A DNA stretch of 50,211 nt from an uncultured Eubacteriales bacterium (GTDB taxonomy: Bacteria; Bacillota; Clostridia; Oscillospirales; CAG-272), in assembly GCA_934446365.1 (NCBI GenBank), contig CAKSDZ010000008.1:1-50211 (forward strand), given 5' to 3'. This document shows, one piece after another, positions 15,983 through 23,665 of the stretch. A model generated the notes under the pieces. That model did no database searches. It was given only the letters and a program-made list of their open reading frames with translations, and had not been told where the DNA came from. The position numbers were made by a program, and so were the translations under genes. The stretch's first letter is position 1. The number at the start of each line of letters is the position of its first letter.

Positions 15983-16543
15983 ATGAAACATGAAATAACA
16001 AGTTTGAATACAAAAAAGACATTATCCGCTTCACTGAAAAAGTTTATGGAGCGGAAACCATTATCCAAAATCAGCGTAAGCGAAATTATTGCCGATTGCG
16101 GAGTCAATCGCAAGACCTTCTATTACCATTTTGACGATATATATGCGTTGCTCAAATGGACGCTTGAACAAGAAGCGGTTGAAGTAGTGAAGCAATTCGA
16201 TTTGCTCGTCAACCCCGAAGAAGCGATTATTTTTGTTTCCGATTATGTGGATGCCAACGCGCATATATTGAATTGTGCCTATGATTCCATGGGGCGCGAC
16301 GAAATGAAGCGGTTTTTTTACGCTGACTTCTACGGCGTTATCCTGTCGATTATCGAGCGTATTGAAAAGGAAAAAAATATCGTCGTTGCCGAGCATTACA
16401 AACAGTTTGTTGCAAACTTTTATACCGAAGCATTAGCGGGAATCCTGATTGATTATTTCCAACATAAGGACAAGAGAAATCGTGATGAGGTCATACAATA
16501 CACATTGCAAGTCTTAAAAAAATCAATTCCCGGTATTTTATGA
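15983..16543 (+). CDS. TetR/AcrR family transcriptional regulator
   Basis: A 186-residue one-component regulator. Residues 8-55 form the DNA-binding domain (LKKFMERKPLSKISVSEIIA, then the recognition helix region CGVNRKTFYYHFDD). The rest is the helical ligand-binding domain. The start at 15983 follows GAGGTG. It is divergent from the MMPL/coiled-coil operon, the classic layout for a repressor of an exporter that is relieved by the exporter's substrate. Length and motif order are normal for the family. The specific ligand is unknown. Confidence 0.85.
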   Translation: MKHEITSLNTKKTLSASLKKFMERKPLSKISVSEIIADCGVNRKTFYYHFDDIYALLKWTLEQEAVEVVKQFDLLVNPEEAIIFVSDYVDANAHILNCAYDSMGRDEMKRFFYADFYGVILSIIERIEKEKNIVVAEHYKQFVANFYTEALAGILIDYFQHKDKRNRDEVIQYTLQVLKKSIPGIL

Positions 16544-16613
16544 CACCGAAAAATAGTCGAATTGGAAACTGCGGTGTATACATTTTATTGGCAATACCCT
16601 TAACATAACAATT

Positions 16614-16642
16614 CCCCAAGTCCATTGTTTATAGACTTGGGG
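16614..16642 (+). terminator. Hairpin after the TetR gene
   Basis: CCCCAAGTC (16614-16622) pairs with GACTTGGGG (16634-16642), followed only by an A/T-rich stretch. It is a probable weak terminator for the TetR transcript, and also lies just beyond the end of the facing relaxase remnant. Confidence 0.5.
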
Positions 16643-16648
16643 GATAAT

Positions 16649-17800
16649 TTATCTCTCCCGATTATCTTCTTTCTTTTCGGGAGGCCTCATATCTGCTTTT
16701 CTCGCCCAAGAGGGTATGGGCGGTGCGATGTGTTCTATCGGTTTTCTTTCCGGCGGCTTGGGTGCTTCTTCACCGAGTAGCTTTGCAATCTCAACTTTTG
16801 TGTCATAGAAATCATCCTCATAGCAAGAATACTCGCTTTTTTCAATGCGGTCTATTGCTTCACTCTCTTTCGCAGGGCGAATGGCTTGTCTCGCCTCGGT
16901 CAGCTTCTCTCAATCAGGGTCGGCGCTCTCGGCTTCGACTTTGCTCTCACACCGATTCAGCTCGCTGCTTATCTCGTTTTTCTGATAGGTCAGCACAAGC
17001 GGGTCTGTTCGTATCTCTTCCAAGGCAGATGCTGCGCGGGAGATAAGCACACCGACGGTCTTGGCGAGATATTTAACAGCGTCGAGTAGGTCGTTGATGA
17101 GTTTGTTGCCGCTTTGTATCTGCTGATTGATCCGCTTGCGGTCGGACACGCCGCGGAAGATGCCGATGTGAATGGTCGGCATGACTTTAAGTCCTTTTGC
17201 CTTGTGGCTTCGGTGATCGATGCGAGTGTCAAGCTCGCACAGGTCAAGACTTCGGTTTACATATCTTGCCAACGCTTCACGAAACCGCATCAACTGTTCC
17301 TCACTGTTCCATTCCTCATAGATGGGATTTTGTCTGCCGTATTGCGTTGACTTCGGGTATTTATTTATCCTTTCAAGTCCCTCGGCACGGGAGGGCGGCA
17401 GATACATTTTCTCATCATCAACCTTGTAGAGATATTGTTTCTCCCACCCCTCTTTCTCCGCCTGCTTGTACTCTGCGGCGGTGAAGCCTTTCTCAACACC
17501 TCGACGGATACATAAATACTCTTTCTGCGTTTTTGCCTGCCACGTGCCTTTTGCCGTTAGCGGTCTGACCGTAAGCATAATGTGAGCGTGCGGATTATGT
17601 CCGTCGGTGTCGTGATAACAGACATCGGCACACATACCCTTTGCCGCACATTCACGCTTGATAAACTCCGAGAGAATATATTTGTGTTCTTCGGGCGCAA
17701 GCTCAATGGGCAGGGCGACGATCAATTCGCGGGCAGTTCTTCTGTCACAAGTTATAATTCCTTTCTTTGTTTTGAGTGAAATGAAGCAGTCCGCAAAATG
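16649..17800 (-). pseudogene. MobA/MobL relaxase pseudogene with in-frame TGA and missing N-terminus
   Basis: The frame encodes the second half of a MobA/MobL relaxase. It contains the metal-binding NPHAHIMLT motif, GMCADVCYHDTDGHN, and the QYLYKVDDEK region. The N-terminal ~100 residues with the nicking tyrosine are absent; the frame opens only after a TGA at 17801-17803. Translation then hits TGA at 16910-16912 (ending ESADPD), but the same frame continues sensibly (EKLTEARQAIRPAKE, then PIEHIAPPIPSWARKAD) for 86 more codons to TAA 16649-16651. It is therefore broken twice. Family members nick oriT for mobilization of transposons such as Tn4451. The serine recombinase remnant lies immediately upstream in the same orientation. 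Confidence 0.8.
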
Positions 17801-17824
17801 TCACGGACTGCTTTTTGGTTTTTG
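17785..17824 (+). terminator. Plus-oriented terminator inside the mobile remnant
   Basis: AGCAGTCCG (17785-17793) pairs perfectly with CGGACTGCT (17804-17812), then TTTTGGTTTTTG. It points against the surrounding minus-strand genes and coincides with the point where the relaxase N-terminus is lost, so it was probably brought in by the rearrangement. Confidence 0.55.
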
Positions 17825-17832
17825 TTCAGTTT

Positions 17833-17988
17833 TCATCTTTGCCAATTGCGATGACCGGGCGCTCCCGCGACCGACGCGACAGCGGCATTGAGATTACCGG
17901 TCTCTTGGAACATCTGCTCATCCCTGCGAACCTCGTCTAAGATTTCCGATACTCGCTGTTCGTGTTCGGCGGGAAAATTTTTGGCTCT
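17833..17988 (-). other. Protein-like in-frame extension after the recombinase stop
   Basis: Directly after the TAG that ends the serine recombinase, the same frame stays open for 51 codons and reads like protein (NFPAEHEQRVSEILDEV, DEQMFQETGNLNAAV). It ends at TGA 17833-17835. It may be a separate small gene starting at an internal Met, or a former C-terminal tail cut off by a nonsense mutation. Confidence 0.35.
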
Positions 17989-19492
17989 CTATGCGTCATC
18001 TTCTTGCTTTTTTCTCTTGCGGCGGGCAAGTTCTTTATCTCTGACCTTCCAATACCTATCTTTCCAATATTGCTTGATTCGCTGTTGCTCAAGTTCCTCG
18101 GCGGTAGGCTCTCGTTCTTCGACGGGAGCATCAAATTTGCCGATGAAGTTCAGATAGATTTCCACATCCTGAACTCTGTCCCGTCCTATCCTTTGCGATG
18201 CTCTGACAAGTATCTTGTCAACAAATTCATTGAGCATCGGCGTTGTCAGCTCCGTGAAATCTGTGCTCTTCTCTGCAAGAGCAAGGAACGCTTCTGCATT
18301 GGATTTTTTTGCGGTAAACTCGTTAATTTGTCTTTCAGCTTCTGCAATATCGCTTTCAAGAGTCTTTTGCTCGGCAAGGTACTCACCGGAAAGAGCTTCA
18401 AACTTATCCCCGGGGATTCTCCCGACAGCATAACTCTCATACAGATTCTTGTAAAGAACATTGAGTTCATCAAATCGGTACTTGTCTTTATTCAGCTTTC
18501 GCTTAATCTCCTTAACGGATTGTTCTTGCTGAATGACAGATGCCTCCTGCACCTTTTTCATAAATGCCTCTCGGTCTGCAATGGCGAAACGGCTGACCTC
18601 ACGAATGGTATATAGAACCAATTTGCGCAAGGCTTTTGTTGAGATATGGTGCGAACAGCAGCTTCCCTCAACTCTGCGGGTTGAGAGCTTGTGCGTTGAG
18701 CAGTCATAACCATCAAAGCCGGGAATCTTTCGCCCCTCTTGATTCGTATAAGGTCTTGAACGATGGTTATACATCTTCGCTCCGCAGTCGGCACAAAAAA
18801 CAAGTCCCGTCAAAGGATTCGCTTCGCCGATTGTACCGCTTCGACGAGGTGTTCCGATCAGTTTTTGAGCAAGATGCCATGTTTCCGAATCAACGATTGC
18901 TTCCTGCGTGTTTTCAAACACTGCCCGCTTATCGGGAGTATTGATAATGTTCTTTTTCTCCTTGTACGATTTACTGGTAGTACGGAAGTTTACGGTATAG
19001 CCCATATACTCGGGACGCTTCAAAATATCCTTTACCGTACGACTGCTCCAGTCATACGGATTCAATGCTTCAAGGTTATTCTTATACCTTCCGAAGCCGT
19101 GACGCGCTTGGTGGTATGCCGGTGACTCCACCTTGTCTCTTTGCAAGATCCGTGCAGTCTCCATTGTCCCTTTGCCGAAATACGACCTCGGTGTAGTAGC
19201 CGACTTCAAGATAATTATGACCGATACGGCTCATATCCTTTGCTATGACCGTACCGGCCTTTCTTTCTTCAATATCGCTCATCATACGCTTCCAATCGGG
19301 GCGCTCAAAAGAACCGCCCGAATAGCCGTCGTCTGTGTAGTGAACAATATTGGTGTAGCCATGCTGTTCGGCGTATGCTTCCAGCATGGTCTTTTGCGTT
19401 TTGATGGAGTTACTGTCCCCGACCTGCTCATCGTCGCGGGAAAGACGCTCATATAGTGCTGTGATCTTTTCTTGTTCCTGCTTGACTTTCAT
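17989..19492 (-). pseudogene. Large serine recombinase (TnpX/TndX type), internally deleted and frameshifted
   Basis: The first frame (19492-19082) starts behind AGGAGG with a resolvase domain: ALYERLSRDDE containing the catalytic serine, then DDGYSGGSFERPDWKRM and KDMSRIGHNYLEVGYYTEVVF. At about 19177 the sequence jumps into another frame (GKGTMETARILQRDK). About 80-100 residues normally found between these points, the end of the catalytic domain, are missing. The second frame gives an intact recombinase domain (RPEYMGYTVNF), a zinc ribbon (FCADCGAKMY), a coiled-coil arm and a basic tail. Such enzymes excise and insert mobilizable transposons. This copy is inactive, so the element is stranded. 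Confidence 0.85.
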
Positions 19493-19791
19493 GACCTATC
19501 CTCCTGAAATTCAAGCCGGATGTCTTGTTTGCATCTGTGCTTCGCTTGGTTGCTTCCATGCTTCATTGCGTATGATGCGGATGAGCTTGTCCTCCTGAAA
19601 AATGAAGTACCGAATAACAGCTCATCACGATGCCCGCCTCCTTTGCGGGACTTTGGATTTGTGATCTTTCTGTTCTTTCGATATTTTCAGAGGATGATAC
19701 TGAATATGCTTCGGATGTTACGGCAAAAATAGAGAATGAAGAGGTCTGCCTATCTGCGCGTTATGATAGTGCGTAAAATTTCGCAAAAAAT
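19493..19791. other. Intergenic stretch between recombinase and tnpV
   Basis: About 300 bases with no gene I can support. The minus strand has an open frame ending DKLIRIIRNEAWKQPSEAQ just before the recombinase ribosome site, perhaps the end of a lost small gene, but no start is visible. Confidence 0.35.
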
Positions 19792-20154
19792 TTATGCAAA
19801 TATGATTTCTTTCAGCACGGTCTCCTCAGCCGCGGCTTTGCAGTTGTTCATCTCCTGCGCCCACAGAAGCGGATTACTCGCTTTGCGGTTTTCGTCGATG
19901 CCACGTTTCTTGGCAAGCTCCGCGGTCAAGAATTCAACTTGTGAGCGTGCTTCTTGGTTGATGGCAGACAAGTGTGTCAATAATCTTTCTTCGGTCAGCA
20001 GGGAAGTGTATGTGCCTCTGCGGTGCTTCTTCAGGAAATTGAGCCGCATCTGTCCGTATTTACCGATGGTGTAGTCGGTTTGATCGGGAAGGACGCGATT
20101 GGGATAGAAGATTCCGTCTCTTTCGGTGTAGGTGATTTCGTTTTGGTGTTTCAT
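19792..20154 (-). CDS. tnpV: TnpV family transposon protein (copy 2)
   Basis: A 120-residue TnpV homologue: ITYTERDGIFYPN at the start, IGKYGQMRLNFLKKHRR in the middle, WAQEMNNCKAAAEETVLKEI at the end. GGAGGAAA precedes the ATG. It shares the family pattern with copy 1 (4164-4541), but the sequences are clearly divergent and come from different elements. It lies upstream of the recombinase and relaxase remnants on the same strand, the expected company for a Tn4451-like mobilizable element, and 155 bases from the 3' end of tRNA-Pro. The frame is intact. Its biochemical role is not established in the family. Confidence 0.8.
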   Translation of the reverse strand: MKHQNEITYTERDGIFYPNRVLPDQTDYTIGKYGQMRLNFLKKHRRGTYTSLLTEERLLTHLSAINQEARSQVEFLTAELAKKRGIDENRKASNPLLWAQEMNNCKAAAEETVLKEIIFA

Positions 20155-20257
20155 AACTTTTTTCCTCCAAGTATGTATTTTTCAATAGCCGTGAGGCTTA
20201 TTGTTCATCGTCGGAGTTCGAGCAATTTCGCATACCGGAAGGATACCGTATATAAAG

Positions 20258-20303
20258 AAATAATCCGAACCCTTCTCCTATCAGAAAAAAGTTCGGATTA
20301 TTT
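20258..20303 (-). terminator. Perfect 13-bp hairpin after tRNA-Pro
   Basis: AAATAATCCGAAC (20258-20270) and GTTCGGATTATTT (20291-20303) form a perfect stem with a 20-base loop. On the minus strand it follows the tRNA directly and is trailed by a T-rich stretch. It probably ends the rplJ-rplL-tRNA transcript, or marks the junction with the mobile DNA. Confidence 0.5.
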
Positions 20304-20308
20304 GAATT

Positions 20309-20384
20309 TGGTCTGAGTGACTGGACTTGAACCAGCGGCCTCTACCACCCCAAGGTAGCGCGCTACCAACTGCGCCACACCCAG
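20309..20384 (-). tRNA. tRNA-Pro (anticodon GGG)
   Basis: The minus strand folds as a full cloverleaf: acceptor CTGGGTG/CACTCAG, D arm with GCGC/GCGC, anticodon stem CTACC/GGTAG around loop TTGGGGT (anticodon GGG at 20349-20351), T arm GCTGG/CCAGT with TTCAAGT. Discriminator A is followed by an encoded CCA (20309-20311). It is 73 bases plus CCA. Its 3' end faces the mobile region, the side where tRNA-targeting elements integrate. Confidence 0.95.
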
Positions 20385-20452
20385 ATTTTCAGCGCATTTA
20401 TCATTATAGTCTTTTTCTTTTGCAATGTCAAGAGTTTTATCAAAGAAAGAGG

Positions 20453-20484
20453 GCATTCCGCGCCCGCATGGGAGCGCGGAATGC
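20453..20484 (-). terminator. Terminator after rplL
   Basis: GCATTCCGCGC (20453-20463) pairs perfectly with GCGCGGAATGC (20474-20484) over a 10-base loop. On the minus strand it is followed by a T-rich tract. It lies 16 bases beyond the rplL stop. Confidence 0.75.
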
Positions 20485-20500
20485 TTTGATTTTGGGATTC

Positions 20501-20875
20501 TTATTTGATTTCGACAGTAGCGCCGGCAGCTGTAAGATCGGCTTTGATCTTTTCAGCGTCTTCCTTGGAAACGCCTTCTTTGAGCGTCTTCGGAACAGCC
20601 TCAACAAGCTCTTTGGCTTCTTTGAGTCCAAGACCGGTGACCTCACGAACCGCTTTGATAACGCCGAGCTTGCTGTCGCCGAAGGATGTAAGGACGACGT
20701 CAAATTCGGTTTTCTCTTCTGCTGCGGGAGCAGCTGCACCGCCGACTGCGGCTACGGCGACAGGAGCTGCGGAAACGCCGAACTCCTCTTCGAGAGCCTT
20801 TACAAGGTCAGCGACCTCAAGAATGGTAAGCGCTTTGATTTCATCAAGAATAGCAGTAATTTTTTCAGATGCCAT
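20501..20875 (-). CDS. rplL: 50S ribosomal protein L7/L12
   Basis: A 124-residue acidic stalk protein that recruits translation GTPases to the ribosome. It shows the N-terminal dimerisation helices (ILDEIKALTILEVADLVKAL), the Ala/Pro/Glu hinge (residues about 38-55) and the C-terminal factor-binding domain (KLGVIKAVREVTGLGLKEAK). Length is normal. GGAGG lies ahead of the ATG. It follows rplJ by 55 bases, the conserved order. Unlike most Firmicutes, the next gene is tRNA-Pro rather than rpoB, and a strong terminator separates them. Confidence 0.97.
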   Translation of the reverse strand: MASEKITAILDEIKALTILEVADLVKALEEEFGVSAAPVAVAAVGGAAAPAAEEKTEFDVVLTSFGDSKLGVIKAVREVTGLGLKEAKELVEAVPKTLKEGVSKEDAEKIKADLTAAGATVEIK

Positions 20876-20930
20876 GATAATTTTACCTCCTCTGAATATG
20901 AATTAGATTTTTGAGAAATGATTTTCGTAA

Positions 20931-21437
20931 TTAAGCGGATGCTTCGCCCGACTTGTCGATATACGCTTGAAGGACATAAGCCAAACCGTAAAGGGAAGAC
21001 TGAAGACTTCCGAGGACCTTGCCGATGAGCACTTCCTTGGACGGAAGATCGGCGAGCTCATTCACTCCTGCGGCATCGAGAATTTTTCCATCGACAAAAC
21101 CGGCCTTGATTTCAAAAGATTCCACCTTGTCGGCGTATTTTTTGAGAATTTTGGCGGCAGCGACCGGATCCTCGGCGCTTGTAGCAACGGCTGTCATCCC
21201 TTCGAGAACATTTGAAAGCTCGCCATAGCCGGCATTTTCACATGCTCTTTTGGTCAAAGTGTTTTTCACGACACCGTATTCGACGCCCGCTTTGCGGAGC
21301 TCGCTTCTGAGCGCTGTGTCATCCTCGACGGTAATACCCTCGTATTTGACGATGACGCCCGCAGCAGCATTTTTCATTTTCTCAGTCAGATCGGCGACGA
21401 TCTGCTTTTTGGATTCGAGAACCTGTGCACTTGGCAT
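20931..21437 (-). CDS. rplJ: 50S ribosomal protein L10
   Basis: A 168-residue protein that anchors L7/L12 dimers to 23S rRNA. Start at 21437 (MPSAQVLESKKQIVADLTEK) behind GGGTGGTG. The longer upstream frame would run into the leader RNA. Conserved stretches include YEGITVEDDTALRSELRKAG and EYGVVKNTLTKRA, and the C-terminal helix that binds L12 (VLGSLQSSLYGLAYVLQAY). It heads the rplJ-rplL unit and is preceded by an L10 leader with attenuator, so its level is probably set by L10-L12 feedback. rplK and rplA are not upstream here. Confidence 0.96.
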   Translation of the reverse strand: MPSAQVLESKKQIVADLTEKMKNAAAGVIVKYEGITVEDDTALRSELRKAGVEYGVVKNTLTKRACENAGYGELSNVLEGMTAVATSAEDPVAAAKILKKYADKVESFEIKAGFVDGKILDAAGVNELADLPSKEVLIGKVLGSLQSSLYGLAYVLQAYIDKSGEASA

Positions 21438-21513
21438 AATTTCACCACCCTTCGATTCATGAAAGCTAAGCTTTAACATGTGCCCGTTTTCGGAGATTTT
21501 CCGAAACAAGCAC

Positions 21514-21640
21514 AAAAGAAAAAAGTCTTTTCCGCAAATCCATGGGAATGCAGGAAAGACCTAAAATAGACATTTTATCATCTCTCCTCGGCAGGGAAGC
21601 TCAGCTTTTAAGGAAACCTGCTGTCTTAGGATTGCCAAAA
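21514..21640 (-). promoter_or_regulatory. Ribosomal protein L10 leader with attenuator
   Basis: On the minus strand, CCTAAGACAGCAGG (21617-21630) and the matching CCTGCCGAGG (near 21582-21595) are the hallmark sequences of the L10 leader RNA, the autoregulatory binding site for the L10-L12 complex. Just downstream, GTCTTTCCTGC (21550-21560) pairs with GCGGAAAAGAC (21525-21535) and is followed by TTTTTTCTTTT (21514-21524), an attenuating terminator ahead of rplJ. Confidence 0.85.
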
Positions 21641-21641
21641 C

Positions 21642-21670
21642 AGAATAGCATAAAATGTTGAGTTTGTCAA
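21642..21670 (-). promoter_or_regulatory. Promoter of rplJ-rplL
   Basis: Minus-strand TTGACA (21665-21670) and TATTCT (21642-21647) with a 17-base spacer. Transcription would begin just before the L10 leader hallmark, so rplJ-rplL has its own promoter independent of any rplKA genes. Confidence 0.8.
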
Positions 21671-21780
21671 GCTTTTTTTGAAAAATAGTTCTCAAATATA
21701 TTATATTATGAAAGGAGAACGAATTTTGCGCCATCCCTTTCAAATTCGGTATAAACGGAAAAGACGGCATTTTGGGAGAA

Positions 21781-22788
21781 TTACAGCATTCGTTTGAGGC
21801 CGTCTGTCCGGTGATCCCTGATCGGAATCAACAGGTCGAGCTGCATGAGCTTGTCCATTTCGTCGGGGGAGATGTCCAATGACCAGAGATTTTTAAAGTT
21901 TAAGTGATCTTCCAAAAGTCCGGACATACAGGCGGCATCGCCGAGGTCCATTTCAAATTGTTCATGCTTTTCCACCCAGCTCCAAAGCCAGTGCCATTCT
22001 TCAAATGCGCCCATAGGGATGGTATGCGCGGCATATAATCCGCCGGGGAACTGTTTTTTGACAAACGGCGCTTCGACCTCCCGGTCGTCGGGGATGGTCA
22101 GCCATCTTTCGTATCCGTGATCGCTTCCGTCCGCTTTCGTGCCGTCCGGATGATTGAAACCGTAGTATTTGAAATCCGGCTTATACAAATCTAAACGTGT
22201 CTTTTTGATAAACTGCCGGGCTATCGCGTCGGTATCGAGTTCAGGGGTTCCGCCGATGGCGTGAATGCTCCGACCGTCGCCGGCGGCAGATACACGATGC
22301 GCACATCCTTATCGGAAAGCTTATTCAATGTTTCGCTGGCCTGATTCAGCTCCTCCATGGTTTTCTTTTCCTTGAAATTCATTTTGGCGACCGTCAGCGA
22401 ATCGATAATGTCAAGTAAATTCGTCGTCCGGCAGCGCGAATTTCGCGGTATTCAGATTCAGCTTTTGGATGAAAACTTCGATGATGCTGCGGATGGTCGA
22501 TAGTGAAGTGATTTCCTCGTCGATTTCGGATAAACTATGCTCCAATATCTCGATGGCCGCTTTCGCGCTGTCGCTTTTCAGAATTTCCGCGATTTGCCTG
22601 AGCGGGATTCTGAGCTTGTGCAGAATCACAATCTGTCCCAGTCTCGTGACGGTATCCGCGTCATAAGTCCGGTAGGCGAAATCCTCTTTTTTGACGGGGG
22701 ATATGAGTCCGATCTGCTCGTAATAGCGCAGCGTTCGCGTCGAGATACCGAATTGCTTGGATACTTCACGGATCGTTTGCAGTTCCAT
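21781..22788 (-). pseudogene. MerR-family regulator with GyrI-like effector domain, twice frameshifted
   Basis: 22788-22411 encodes an intact MerR DNA-binding domain and dimerisation helix (REVSKQFGISTRTLRYYEQI; LHKLRIPLRQIAEILK), then stops at TGA. The following sequence continues the family in another frame (MEELNQASETLNKLSDKDVR, then VYLPPATV to about 22270), and a third frame to 21781 gives the rest of the effector domain (KPDFKYYGFNHPDG, GLYAAHTIPMGAFEEWHWL). Two frameshifts, with the linker after ATVG shortened, make a working protein of about 330 residues impossible. The isolated 125-residue MerR domain could still be made and bind DNA. Such regulators sense hydrophobic drugs. Confidence 0.85.
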
Positions 22789-22888
22789 AAGGTGTTCTCC
22801 TTTTATTTTTTATGTAGGACAAACTCAGTATACCGGTTGACGCGACGTCAAAGTCAAGATATATTTTAAAATTTTATTGTAATACGCG

Positions 22889-23653
22889 CTATTCCATTCT
22901 TACCGAGATTTCCCCTCCGGTGAGAATGATTCTTTCGCCGCCGTCTCCATCGACGATCAGCCCGCCGTTTTCCGCAAGTCCTGCGGCGGTGCCGAAACCG
23001 TCCGCTGCGCCGAAATAGCGGATTTTTTTCCCGATGACATAACTTTTTTCCGTACAGTAGGAAATCAGTTTCTGCGGAGCTTCGTTTAACGATGCAAAAA
23101 AATTCACTCGGATTTCCTCAAAAAGCTTGAATTTCAGCTGCGTACCGCCGGATAAGGCGCCCGCGATATCGGCGATTTCCTCCGGAAAATCCGGCTTTCC
23201 GATGTTGACGCCGATGCCGACGACATATCCGAGCACCGTATCACTTTCCGAGAGCGCCTCGGCGAGAATGCCGCAGACCTTTTTTCCGTCCAGCATGATG
23301 TCGTTGACCCATTTGATTTTTGTGTCAAAACCCTCTTGGATAGCAGCGCGGCATACGGCCGCCGCCGCCGCGGTCGTGAGAAGCTCCGCGGGCAGGGAAA
23401 AGCTCCCCGCCGGAACGGCGATGCTGAAATACAGACCTCTTTCGGAAAAAAAGCTGCGTCCACGCCGTCCGCGGCCGGCGCTCTGCCGGTCGGCGAGTAC
23501 GATGAAGCGGCGGTTTTGTGCGGATTCCGCAAAAAATATCTCCTTTGCCGTCAGATTGGTGGAGGGCAGCTCCTCATAATAATACAGCGGGGTCGCCTGC
23601 GGGTTTCCGTTCTCATAAACGGAGGAGGGGATCGGATAGGCCGAATGTACCAT
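22889..23653 (-). CDS. birA: Biotin--[acetyl-CoA-carboxylase] ligase (monofunctional)
   Basis: A 254-residue biotin protein ligase that activates biotin with ATP and attaches it to carrier proteins of carboxylases. Visible motifs are the ATP/biotin loop GRGRRGRSF (residues about 60-68), KWVNDIMLDGKKVCGIL in the active site and GIGVNIG. A C-terminal SH3-like domain closes it. The N-terminal winged helix of repressor-type BirA is absent, so it should not regulate biotin genes. AAAGGAG precedes the ATG, 12 bases after mnmE, so it is the end of that operon. mnmG and rsmG more usually occupy this place. Confidence 0.93.
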   Translation of the reverse strand: MVHSAYPIPSSVYENGNPQATPLYYYEELPSTNLTAKEIFFAESAQNRRFIVLADRQSAGRGRRGRSFFSERGLYFSIAVPAGSFSLPAELLTTAAAAAVCRAAIQEGFDTKIKWVNDIMLDGKKVCGILAEALSESDTVLGYVVGIGVNIGKPDFPEEIADIAGALSGGTQLKFKLFEEIRVNFFASLNEAPQKLISYCTEKSYVIGKKIRYFGAADGFGTAAGLAENGGLIVDGDGGERIILTGGEISVRME

Positions 23654-23665
23654 AATGCTCCTTTC

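Noticed and set aside
16649..17800. Stop-codon reassignment (TGA as sense)
   Set aside because: Other intact genes in the window end with TGA, including yidD, rnpA, rpmH and rplJ neighbours, so the relaxase TGA is best read as a nonsense mutation.
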